Shown here piece after piece: positions 55,340 to 63,057 of a stretch of DNA of 64,000 nucleotides; position 1 is the stretch's first letter; every line of letters starts with the position of its first letter. This stretch comes from Sporobacter sp963677825 (GTDB lineage: Bacteria > Bacillota > Clostridia > Oscillospirales > Oscillospiraceae). A model generated the notes under the pieces. It was given only the letters and a program-made list of their open reading frames with translations, was not told where the DNA came from and made no database searches. Location: assembly GCA_963677825.2 (NCBI GenBank), contig CAXXEF010000001.1, positions 1,116,001 to 1,180,000 on the forward strand, written 5' to 3'. Both the position numbers and the translations under genes were made by a program.

Positions 55340-56563
55340 TTACTTTTCTTTTACATAGACGTTTGCAGCGATGACTGCGGTGATCGGCACCGTCAGAATC
55401 ATGCCGAGGCTGCCTGCCAGCGCCTGTGTAATTTCAATGGCGATCGTGTTCATATTCATCAACTGGTTGATCTGGACCGAATAGGAGTACAGCAGGATCA
55501 TCAGGCTCAGCGATGTTCCCGTAAAAACCAGAATAAGCGTGTTGGACATCGTCCCGATCATATCTTTTCCGATGTTCATGCCGGTTCGTATCAACGCGGC
55601 TTTTTTAATACCGGGCAGCTTCATATAAATCTCATGGATGGCGGAGACAATTGATATCGCAATATCCATAATCGCCCCCAGCGAAGCGATCAAAATGCCT
55701 GCGAATAACAGATCCTTCACACGCAGTCCCGTCGTCTGTCCGATCAGCAAAAGCGCCTCCGCATCATCCGTGCTGTATCCCGTTATATGCATCAGTCTTC
55801 CAAACGCATAGAGAATGAGCCCCGCCAGAATAACACCGGATACTGTGCCGAGTATCGCACACAAGGTTTTTTTTGTTACGCCGTTCAATAAAACCATGGC
55901 GGCCGTGGTCACAATCACAACGAGCACAATCGCCGCAAAAACCGGAGAATAACCTCTTAATACAAGCGGCAGAAAAACCAGCAGGACACAAACGAACGTA
56001 TATACGAGTCCGACGCCCGACATAAGCCCTTTTTTACCGCCGATAACGACCAGCGCTGTAAAAAACAATACCGCCATTAGTATAATAAACGGCGCTCTAA
56101 AATAATTGAATACGCGAACCTGGTATTCACCTGTATCAAGCTCGTCATAAGCAACGACGACATATTTCCCAGCTTTCATAACGACGCTGTTGTAGGTGCT
56201 CAGCGCGTTGGACGCCTGAACCGACTCGCCTTTGTGTCTGCCGGTCAGGATTTTGACCTGCAGCGTTTGTGAGCCGGTCAGCAGTCCTTTCTGAACCGAG
56301 CTGTCCTGCAGATTCTGTGCTAGAACAGCGTCCACCTTGCCGATTTCATAATTAATCGATGCGCCTGTCATGCCGGTCGAGAATCTGTTATACGGTAAAT
56401 CACCCACGATCAGGATAATCAGCACCGTTGCCAGCATAATCAGCGCTGTGACGATGATATTTCTTTTCGGATCGGTCGCTTCCAAAAACGCCGCGTCTTT
56501 GCGCGCTGCTGGCTTTTGTGCGTTTTTTTTATTTTTTGCCTGTCTCTTTTTCTCTTTGCTCAT
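55340..56563 (-). CDS. YibE/F-family membrane protein (copy 2)
   Basis: This 407-residue paralogue of the protein at 45363 has a lysine-rich cytoplasmic N-terminus (MSKEKKRQAKNKKN) and one helix. An extracytoplasmic region follows, then about seven helices with GVGLVYTF, LIASLGAIMDIAISIVSAIHEI and IGKDMIGTMSNTLILVFTG. The ATG at 56563 has GGTGG eight bases upstream. The family is often found as two linked genes; here the two copies stand either side of the cohesin/dockerin pair. The substrate is unknown. Confidence 0.85.
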   Translation of the reverse strand: MSKEKKRQAKNKKNAQKPAARKDAAFLEATDPKRNIIVTALIMLATVLIILIVGDLPYNRFSTGMTGASINYEIGKVDAVLAQNLQDSSVQKGLLTGSQTLQVKILTGRHKGESVQASNALSTYNSVVMKAGKYVVVAYDELDTGEYQVRVFNYFRAPFIILMAVLFFTALVVIGGKKGLMSGVGLVYTFVCVLLVFLPLVLRGYSPVFAAIVLVVIVTTAAMVLLNGVTKKTLCAILGTVSGVILAGLILYAFGRLMHITGYSTDDAEALLLIGQTTGLRVKDLLFAGILIASLGAIMDIAISIVSAIHEIYMKLPGIKKAALIRTGMNIGKDMIGTMSNTLILVFTGTSLSLMILLYSYSVQINQLMNMNTIAIEITQALAGSLGMILTVPITAVIAANVYVKEK

Positions 56564-56990
56564 AGCCATATCCACCAGTTCCAAATTTGAGTTGCTCAAA
56601 TCATCTTAGTGGTTTTCCAGTCACTCTTCAATATAATTACAATGATTTTACAATGATTTCACCTGCCACTAACGCGGTGGCTTCCATACATCCGGCCTGT
56701 CGCGGCCAACAACTTGATTCCAATCATTTATGCCAAGCCACCGTCGACATAAATATCATAGACAGTCCAATTCTTCATACGTGCATATTGTTACGGGGCA
56801 TCTTTTGTGCTGGTATGCTTGAGCTTTTGCCGAAGCAAATATCGTCTTTACTGGGCCGACAATTCAAAACTGCCGATCTACTCATGTTAACCTCCCGATT
56901 TGCAGCAAATCTGGAAAAAATAGTGTAGCGAACGTTCGACCCAAAATCCGCCACTTATTTTGTTAATTCCAAATCCTTGAGCCTACAAGC

Positions 56991-57360
56991 TGATGTTTGT
57001 TTGAAGTTTATTGCCATCAAAAACGGCTTAATAAGACTTAAGATTCAAGCAAATTATTATCGCAATAACCACGTTTTATCAAAGATGATCTGAGATAGCA
57101 TTAAATCATATTAATCATTTATGATACCTCATAACCCAAAGGTCGTAGGTTCAAATCCTGCCTCCGCAACCAGCAAAATCACCTCAAAACAGCTCGTTTT
57201 GAGGTGTTTTTCCGCTTTTTAGAAACTTTTCAAGGTGTTTGGCTTTAATGCAATTAGGCCAAAACCTACATGCTGATGTTTATTTGACGTTTATACAGAC
57301 ACGAGATAGTCTGAAATAGCCCGAAATTACAAGACTTTTTTGATGCTTGTTTGATGTTTA
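56991..57360 (+). other. Composite attachment site (arm-core-arm), island junction 2
   Basis: This block has the same order and spacing as the site at 44331: repeat pair 56991-57010, tRNA-fMet 3' copy 57128-57172 (one G-to-A change), terminator, and repeat pairs at 57274 and 57341. Every landmark is 12,660 bases from its partner. Upstream, 56600-56990 is AT-rich with no supported gene; 57361-57531 also holds none. Confidence 0.85.
57179..57212 (+). terminator. Terminator next to the second tRNA fragment
   Basis: CACCTCAAAAC / GTTTTGAGGTG is followed by TTTTTCC. It is homologous to 44518-44551. Confidence 0.88.
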
Positions 57361-57531
57361 TGGGGCGTTTTACTAGCTGCAACTCATCAACCCTGTATCG
57401 ACATCTGAAGAATCGCAAAACTTATTCCCAAATAAAAACACAAACTAAACACAAATTTTCGTTATCTTATAACTATAGCAGACATGCATTGCATGAAATC
57501 AATCAAACCAATAATTAAAGGAGAAAGTCAA

Positions 57532-57930
57532 ATGATTAACGTTAAGAGATTAATGTCCATTGGTGCTGTTGTTGTTGTAATTGGAGCGCTCTCACTCTTT
57601 TCAACGGGAGCGCTGGCAGCTGCAGGTCCCGCAGAAGAAACGGGCGCACAATATGGCGCTGCAGGCGAGGCATTCATTGATGAAGATGGTGACGGTGTTT
57701 GTGATAACGTTGGAACCAGCACTGGCAACGCTTACGCTTACGCTTACGGTTACGGCGACAGCCGCGGCACTGGAGAGTGCAACGGAACTGGCGAAAACTT
57801 CGTAGATGCTGACGGTGACGGTGTTTGTGACAACGTTGGAACAGGCACTGGAAGCGCAAACAGCTATGGCGGCGGCGCTCGTATGGGCAGCAACGGTCAG
57901 CGCGGTACTGGAGTATGTTTGGCTGGTTAA
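57532..57930 (+). CDS. Small secreted protein with two EF-hand-like calcium loops
   Basis: This 132-residue product has a signal peptide (cleavage near ALA-AAG, about residue 30) and two copies of an acidic loop (FIDEDGDGVCDNVGT and FVDADGDGVCDNVGT). The loops resemble EF-hand or thrombospondin type 3 calcium sites. Each loop has one cysteine, and glycine/tyrosine-rich linkers separate them. The ATG at 57532 follows AAAGGAGAAAG; the upstream ATG at 57484 has no ribosome site. Its role is unknown; calcium-dependent envelope binding is likely. Confidence 0.75.
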   Translation: MINVKRLMSIGAVVVVIGALSLFSTGALAAAGPAEETGAQYGAAGEAFIDEDGDGVCDNVGTSTGNAYAYAYGYGDSRGTGECNGTGENFVDADGDGVCDNVGTGTGSANSYGGGARMGSNGQRGTGVCLAG

Positions 57931-57952
57931 GACATAGTTAAACCGAAAACAA

Positions 57953-57990
57953 AAAACTGCCGCAGGAGAACATGTCCTGTGGCAGTTTTT
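57953..57990 (+). terminator. Terminator
   Basis: AAAACTGCCGCAGGA / TCCTGTGGCAGTTTTT with an adjoining T-run. Confidence 0.85.
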
Positions 57991-58023
57991 ATTTTAGGCT
58001 CTGTTAGACTTATTAAGGAATTG

Positions 58024-58440
58024 TTAATCCATAACTATATCATACGGCCAGTTGATTATCCCACCGAAGTCATATACATTTGTATATCCTATATCGATTA
58101 GTTTATTTGCCGCCTGCTCGCTTCTGTTTCCTGAACGGCAATATACAAGAATTTCCGCATCTAGATCCGATAGTAAGTGCGGTCGCTGGTCAGATATCGT
58201 CTCGTTAGGTTTTAGTATTGCCCCCGCGATGTGGCCGGCATCAAATTCCGCTTGCGTACGTACGTCCAAGATAACCATCTCATCTCCGCTGTCCATACGA
58301 GCCTTGGCTTCCTCTGCGGTAATTTTTTTATATTCGGTCACGTTGTTCTCTGTTGGCCGAGAATCTACGGACGAACACGAAGAAAGCAACATAACAAAGA
58401 GCATTAGTGCCAACAGTATCAAACGTTTTTTCATCTCTCG
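58024..58440 (-). CDS. Rhodanese-domain lipoprotein
   Basis: This 138-residue lipoprotein has a signal peptide with a lipobox-type cysteine (LLSSC). A single rhodanese domain follows (about 40-138) with the catalytic loop CRSGNRS and the ending GGIINWPYD. It would transfer sulfur or bind thiols outside the membrane. AGGAGGTG precedes the ATG at 58440; an upstream in-frame ATG lacks such a site. Confidence 0.85.
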   Translation of the reverse strand, partial: REMKKRLILLALMLFVMLLSSCSSVDSRPTENNVTEYKKITAEEAKARMDSGDEMVILDVRTQAEFDAGHIAGAILKPNETISDQRPHLLSDLDAEILVYCRSGNRSEQAANKLIDIGYTNVYDFGGIINWPYDIVMD

Positions 58441-58499
58441 CACCTCCTGATGATTCAATTGATAAACTAAGACGTGTGTCCACACTCAAGGCTTATTTG

Positions 58500-58745
58500 T
58501 CATTTCTTAGTCTTTAATTCTTTAAAACACCCTGAGCATATTTTTTTACCTTTGTAGTTTTCTAAGCCTTTGACGTTACTGCAAAATATACACGCAGGTT
58601 CATATTTTTGTAGGATAATAGATGAATCATCAATAAGTATCTCAAGTGGATCCTTTTCAGCGATGTCCAGTGTTCGCCGGAGTTCAACCGGCAAATCAAT
58701 TCTTCCAAGTTCATCGACTTTTCTAACAATTCCAGTTGCTTTCAT
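58500..58745 (-). CDS. AbrB/SpoVT-like transcriptional regulator with zinc ribbon
   Basis: This 81-residue protein has an N-terminal AbrB swapped-hairpin DNA-binding domain (GIVRKVDELGRIDLPVELRRTLDI). The C-terminus has two CxxC knuckles (CIFC ... CSGC) that should bind zinc. This arrangement is common in Clostridia and linked to transition-state control. Its targets are unknown; it is set among stress-type genes. Confidence 0.85.
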   Translation of the reverse strand: MKATGIVRKVDELGRIDLPVELRRTLDIAEKDPLEILIDDSSIILQKYEPACIFCSNVKGLENYKGKKICSGCFKELKTKK

Positions 58746-58886
58746 CTTCCAGCACCTTTTCTATATTGAAGACGCAGTATAATGCGTCAACTAAATGACA
58801 CCTGATTTGTTCAATCATTTCAATTATTAGTGATCATATTCTGTGCTCCAGATATTTACACACAATACATACGTTGTAGCGCTACC

Positions 58887-59062
58887 TCATTTGTTTTTTT
58901 TATTAAGAGCGGCAACCTCGTTGGCTACTTCCTTCGAATTTCTAATTAGGACCATTATGCTTGCGATCACGAGTAGTATGTGATTAACTTGCCCAGCGTA
59001 TTTGAAGCAACGAACCTAAGAATCCCTGAAATTATTACAATTAATGCGATTGTGCACTCCAT
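58887..59062 (-). pseudogene. lmo0937-type small membrane protein with frameshift
   Basis: From the ATG at 59062 (behind TAGGAGTG) the frame reads MECTIALIVIISGILRFVAS-NTLG and stops. One frame over, the sequence continues with VNHILLVIASIMVLIRNSKEVANEV to a TGA at 58887. Joined, they give the typical lmo0937 pattern (two helices with HILLVIA). Either the gene is broken or a base is miscalled. Confidence 0.6.
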
Positions 59063-59181
59063 ACTTGATCACTCCTAATTATTAATGATGAACGTCCGTC
59101 CGTGTTTCGTATAAAATATTTCACACCGCACTTCATCGCGTCTGCTGAGTAGTGTCTGATTAACTGTTGAAACGCTATTTC

Positions 59182-60330
59182 TTAGTTATATCTGTAAATA
59201 GCGGCAATGCCCGTGGGGGTCGGCATTTTATCCTTTGCGAGAACCACAACCCGGCCTCTTTTCCTCAAAACGGATACCGCTAAATCATCCAATATATCGT
59301 CACAATCCGGGTTGGTTATATCGCAGATTATTACATCTCCAGCGTTGTTGATTTTACCTGGTATGATCCTATCCTCTTCGATTAATATCGTCTCAACTCG
59401 ATTTTCATAAGCGGCTTTTGCAACTTGATTTATATCTGATGACCCTAATGATACCGACTGTGCCTTTTCATATGATTGTACAAGTTCCTGTATTTTTTCA
59501 GAATTTATATGTTCTATAACCTCAAGTGCTTTGACTCTTAGTTGTTCCATTTCTAAATTAGCATAAGAATCATTAATGCCCTCGGCAATGAGGTATGGGT
59601 TATGACTTATTTCTTTAAAAAGCGAATGCTGCTCCTTCAACGCAACCAGAACAAGCGGTAATTTTGAAGGTTTTGAATAGTTTTCGTATACAAACCGATC
59701 CACATACCTGAAGTACTTCACTGTATCTATATCCGCCTCTTGCTTTCGATCGCCCTGTCCATGGTATATAGCAGGTCCGCCGGTGCCACCAAAAGACCCT
59801 TGGGTTAAGTACGGCTCAGAAGTTTCTTTGCCCAAAACTTCCTCCAAGGTCATTGGCATATCCGGCTGCAGTATAATCTCTAAAAACCCATACCGATCAC
59901 CTTCAAAAAGGGTAAAACTATCGTGACTTAAGCACACCAAGTTGTAACGCTCTATGTTTTGAAATGCCTGAATTAATGGTTTTATGTGAAAACTTTCAGC
60001 TACTACAGCAAATTCTTTTACCGAATTTTGAAGATTATATATAGTGCACTTGCCTTGTTTTGCAAGGACAGCTATACCTGCCGAGGTGTTATTCCAAAAC
60101 TCTCCATTCTCTTCAAGTTCATAGAAAGGCTTCATGATGGCGTTTACCAAACTTTTTTCAGCTTGTTTTTGCAGTGAATATTCAATTTTCCGCAATAAGT
60201 TTTTGAACACTATGGAGTCTTGCCTGTTTTCTGGATAATGCTTATGGGTAGGTTGGTAAAGCGAAATACATGGTCCACCATCTTCAAGGATCATATCGTC
60301 TGGAAATTGATGTGCGATTGTATATAGCAT
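59182..60330 (-). CDS. Bacterial archaeo-eukaryotic release factor-like protein (baeRF)
   Basis: This 382-residue protein matches the bacterial eRF1-like (baeRF) layout: an N-terminal domain starting with a hydrolase-like ISLYQPTHKHYPE, a central domain (LPLVLVALKEQHSLF) and a C-terminal Rossmann-like domain (RVETILIEEDR ... RVVVLAKDKMPTPTGIAAIYRY). The GGQ-like loop position reads GGTGG. Such proteins are proposed to act on ribosomes under stress or antibiotic challenge, but this is not established. The ATG at 60330 follows GAAAGGTG. Confidence 0.75.
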   Translation of the reverse strand: MLYTIAHQFPDDMILEDGGPCISLYQPTHKHYPENRQDSIVFKNLLRKIEYSLQKQAEKSLVNAIMKPFYELEENGEFWNNTSAGIAVLAKQGKCTIYNLQNSVKEFAVVAESFHIKPLIQAFQNIERYNLVCLSHDSFTLFEGDRYGFLEIILQPDMPMTLEEVLGKETSEPYLTQGSFGGTGGPAIYHGQGDRKQEADIDTVKYFRYVDRFVYENYSKPSKLPLVLVALKEQHSLFKEISHNPYLIAEGINDSYANLEMEQLRVKALEVIEHINSEKIQELVQSYEKAQSVSLGSSDINQVAKAAYENRVETILIEEDRIIPGKINNAGDVIICDITNPDCDDILDDLAVSVLRKRGRVVVLAKDKMPTPTGIAAIYRYN

Positions 60331-60428
60331 TATTATCACCTTTCTATTACAAAACTGCGTTCTAAGTACCAGCAAATGATCATTGGACCCTAGCCCTACA
60401 TCCATGACTCTGCACATACGGAGTTGCC

Positions 60429-60466
60429 CTCCCCATAAAAATGTGTATTTACATTTTTATGGGGAG
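60429..60466 (-). terminator. Terminator between CsbD and baeRF genes
   Basis: A perfect 16-base-pair stem beginning CTCCCCATAAAAATGT is present in the 240-base gap. The rest of the gap shows nothing. Confidence 0.75.
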
Positions 60467-60572
60467 CATATGCCCCTGCGTATCGCAATTGTCAGCATTT
60501 AGTCGGACAGAATTGTTAAGGTCCACCGTTACAAAGCGATTGGACTTCTTAAATGTTCCTATTTTTTCATAA

Positions 60573-60794
60573 CTATTTATTATCTATACTGTCATTGATC
60601 TTTCTGGCTATTCCTTCTTTTATTTCTTCCACCCTATCCCCGATATTCGCTTTTTCCTTGATATCCGCTTTAAATGACTGAATCTTGCCTTTCAATTCCA
60701 GCTCCTCATTGCCAGATACCTTACCGATGGCTTCTTTTACTTCGCCTATTATTTTATCTTTGGTTACGGGAATTTTGTTTTTTGAATGCTTCAT
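60573..60794 (-). CDS. CsbD-like general stress protein
   Basis: This 73-residue hydrophilic protein has the CsbD pattern (DKIIGEVKEAIGKVSGNEELELKGKIQ). CsbD proteins accumulate in general stress or stationary phase; their activity is unknown. AGGAGAG precedes the ATG at 60794. Confidence 0.85.
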   Translation of the reverse strand: MKHSKNKIPVTKDKIIGEVKEAIGKVSGNEELELKGKIQSFKADIKEKANIGDRVEEIKEGIARKINDSIDNK

Positions 60795-60839
60795 AGTGTG
60801 CTCTCCTATCAAAATCATATTGCTTCGATGTGTATCTGC

Positions 60840-61181
60840 TTATAAACCTTTGTTTTCCATTGGTATTTCTTGATTTTCCTTCATCTGGTGATCGATTTCT
60901 TTTCTCAGCTGGTCGATTTCTCTTTTCAACTCATCAATCTCTTTTCTCTGCTGATCGATATCATTTTCCTGCTGAGTGGACATCGTTTTCTGGGGGGCGT
61001 AAACGATATTTCGTCGGGAATATACCCCAACAATTAAGCCAAGGGTACCGAGAACGATCTCCCCGATGTTTACGTAAACTGGATCGGATTGGAACATTGT
61101 TACCAATCCTGTTATACCTAGGATACCCAGCGCCAGGAACGCCAATCCAAGAATAACGCACATTGTTTTTTTCATTTTCAT
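60840..61181 (-). CDS. Two-helix membrane protein with coiled-coil tail
   Basis: This 113-residue product has two hydrophobic helices (about 5-50) followed by a charged tail with clear heptads (QQRKEIDELKREIDQLRKEID, about 75-100), a likely oligomerising coiled coil in the cytosol. AAGGAG stands before the ATG at 61181. It lies just upstream of CsbD on the same strand. No named family. Confidence 0.65.
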   Translation of the reverse strand: MKMKKTMCVILGLAFLALGILGITGLVTMFQSDPVYVNIGEIVLGTLGLIVGVYSRRNIVYAPQKTMSTQQENDIDQQRKEIDELKREIDQLRKEIDHQMKENQEIPMENKGL

Positions 61182-61265
61182 ACTCCTTAAAATTTTTCTA
61201 TATATCACGACAGCCGGCATAGAGTGCTTACTTGCTGTAGCAGTAAATGTTGCATCTTAATAATT

Positions 61266-61430
61266 CTACTTACCTAACAGGAGTAATCCACCAGTGGCAA
61301 TTGCAAGTATCCCGAGTATTATTGCAACATACGGTATCTGAATGCTAACTATCTGCAACAAGCCGGTCAAGATCAGCCAGATCCCAAGCAATGTTAATCC
61401 TAGCTTTTTTGTTAGTTTGATAACGCTCAT
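61266..61430 (-). CDS. Small hydrophobic membrane protein (54 residues)
   Basis: A reading frame from the ATG at 61428-61430 encodes two helices (MSVIKLTKKLGLTLLGIWLI ... VAIILGILAIATGGLLLLGK). AGGAG touches the ATG, closer than ideal, so the start is uncertain. It resembles short DUF-type envelope proteins of stress operons, without a named match. Confidence 0.5.
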   Translation of the reverse strand: MSVIKLTKKLGLTLLGIWLILTGLLQIVSIQIPYVAIILGILAIATGGLLLLGK

Positions 61431-61598
61431 CTCCTTTTATTGTTTTGTACTTATCATTCAATTTTTTTAATGATAATGCTGCCCCGTATCCGATACTTTA
61501 ACTCAGTAACATTGACGATGATAATGTCGATGCAAGTCAGCATCATAATCCCGATTTCTCAATCTACGGTTTTTGAAAACATATTTATTGTTATAAAC

Positions 61599-61629
61599 AA
61601 GCCTGTTTCTCCGGAAGAGAAACAGGCTT
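61599..61629 (-). terminator. Terminator
   Basis: AAGCCTGTTTCT / AGAAACAGGCTT is followed on the minus strand by TGTTTAT. The rest of 61431-61854 is AT-rich with no gene seen. Confidence 0.65.
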
Positions 61630-61854
61630 AATATAATGTTTGCATAACATTCTTAATTCTATTATATTACTTGCTTTTTTCTGGATAGATTTTGATATAT
61701 TTAAGCAATACGCTTAAACCTAGTGTAGCACGCGCTTTGCCAATAACTATGATGCATTATACCTGATCACCCGTCTGATCTAAAATACTAAACGACTCTA
61801 TTTACAGTAAACTCTTTTTGCAAGACTTAATGTTGCTGCTATCATTCACTCGCT

Positions 61855-62253
61855 TTACTCTTCATCGAGATCCTTTTTAACATTCTCGGCTGTTTCATGA
61901 ATGTCGTCCATGATTTTACGTCCCCCGCCTCTGATATCGTTTTTGACATTTTCCGTTTTTGAATAGCTATCTGCAATAGTTTTAGCCACATCATTGATAG
62001 TATTATCAACGAACAACTTCACTCTTCCTGAATTTTCTGCTACTATTTCCCTTAAGTTTTCAGCGTCTTCAATCGCTTTATACTTCATTTTTCGCCTTAT
62101 CTGCTTACCTGAATTTGTAGTAAACAGCAGAACTGCCCCAACACCAGCGCCTACTATAACTGTCGCGCATATTCCCGCAACAAACATGTGTGCTGCTTTT
62201 TCCCTCAGTCTCCTGTGCATTGTTATTTTGTCTAATAAATGATTAATCATCAT
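61855..62253 (-). CDS. YtxH-like membrane-anchored protein
   Basis: This 132-residue protein has one glycine-rich helix (about 23-46: VAGICATVIVGAGVGAVLLFTT). A long charged helical tail follows with repeats such as DNTINDVAKTIADSYSKTENVKND. This resembles YtxH/general stress envelope proteins. AGGAGAATG lies before the start. It stands in the same strand and neighbourhood as CsbD. Confidence 0.65.
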   Translation of the reverse strand: MMINHLLDKITMHRRLREKAAHMFVAGICATVIVGAGVGAVLLFTTNSGKQIRRKMKYKAIEDAENLREIVAENSGRVKLFVDNTINDVAKTIADSYSKTENVKNDIRGGGRKIMDDIHETAENVKKDLDEE

Positions 62254-62406
62254 GATACATTCTCCTAATCTTTCATTAATATCTGTAGTAACATATTATT
62301 TTTAACTTATAAGCAAAATTGTCTGAGAACAGTCTGTTTTTGTCCTATTGCAGTTCGGTGATATACATCGCCACAATTTTATCCGCACCGCTTCTAACAA
62401 GTCCAA

Positions 62407-62658
62407 TTAATAAATTACTGTTTTATCTGTATTTTTAATAAATTTTACAATCTTCTCAATATCATTTTTTGAAAGAGTTTCTGAATATTCAATAAACTCC
62501 GACAGCCGTTCATATTCGGAAATCGAAAAAAGGACTGCATCGGGGTTGTTGTTTTTCAGAATGAATATTTTCTTCAATCTTTCTGCCTTTTCCCGACAAT
62601 TTTTATAGTATTTGAGCATGTCGGAGTTTGATACGATAGCATCTCTCGATATCATCAT
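62407..62658 (-). CDS. Phd/YefM-like antitoxin (no toxin seen)
   Basis: This product of about 83 residues has a prevent-host-death-like N-terminus and the core FILKNNNPDAVLFSISEYERLSEF, typical of type II antitoxins that repress their own promoter. AAGGAG places the start at the second or third of three close ATG codons. No RelE, Doc or similar toxin follows in the 150 bases downstream or upstream. It is an orphan or an unrelated regulator. Confidence 0.65.
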   Translation of the reverse strand: MMISRDAIVSNSDMLKYYKNCREKAERLKKIFILKNNNPDAVLFSISEYERLSEFIEYSETLSKNDIEKIVKFIKNTDKTVIY

Positions 62659-62919
62659 GGGCATTTGCTCCTTATCTGTAAATATTTTGTTATGTATATA
62701 TACTACGTTTATTATTACTATTTGTCAACTAATTATTCATATTATATTATTATATATTTGTTGACTTGTTATTCTTTTTTTGCATTTTACGATAGCTCCG
62801 TGCAATAATATCATAAGAACTAGACTAAATATCATTCGCGTTCTTGTGTTACGCTACAATGCTGGGCAAACCTAGCGCCTAGATAATGAGAGAATACGAT
62901 TTACTCGCTACACCGGATT

Positions 62920-62948
62920 TTGCGGGCATTAGGTCTGTCTGATATAAT
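62920..62948 (+). promoter_or_regulatory. Promoter of the terminal glycosyltransferase-like gene
   Basis: TTGCGG, 17 bases, TATAAT. The remainder of 62665-63057 has a GGTCTGTC / GACAGA stem and no gene. Confidence 0.6.
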
Positions 62949-63057
62949 ACCAGACAGAGCGGTGTCTAAAACGAAGGAATACGACGCATTCCGTATCGAT
63001 AATGCGTTTGCGGTGTTTTGCGCGTGACTAATTGTTGCATGTGTTGAGGAGTATTAA

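Noticed and set aside
56587..56928. A 113-residue plus-strand protein upstream of att junction 2
   Set aside because: It overlaps the start of the YibE/F gene, has no ribosome site and no family-like pattern.
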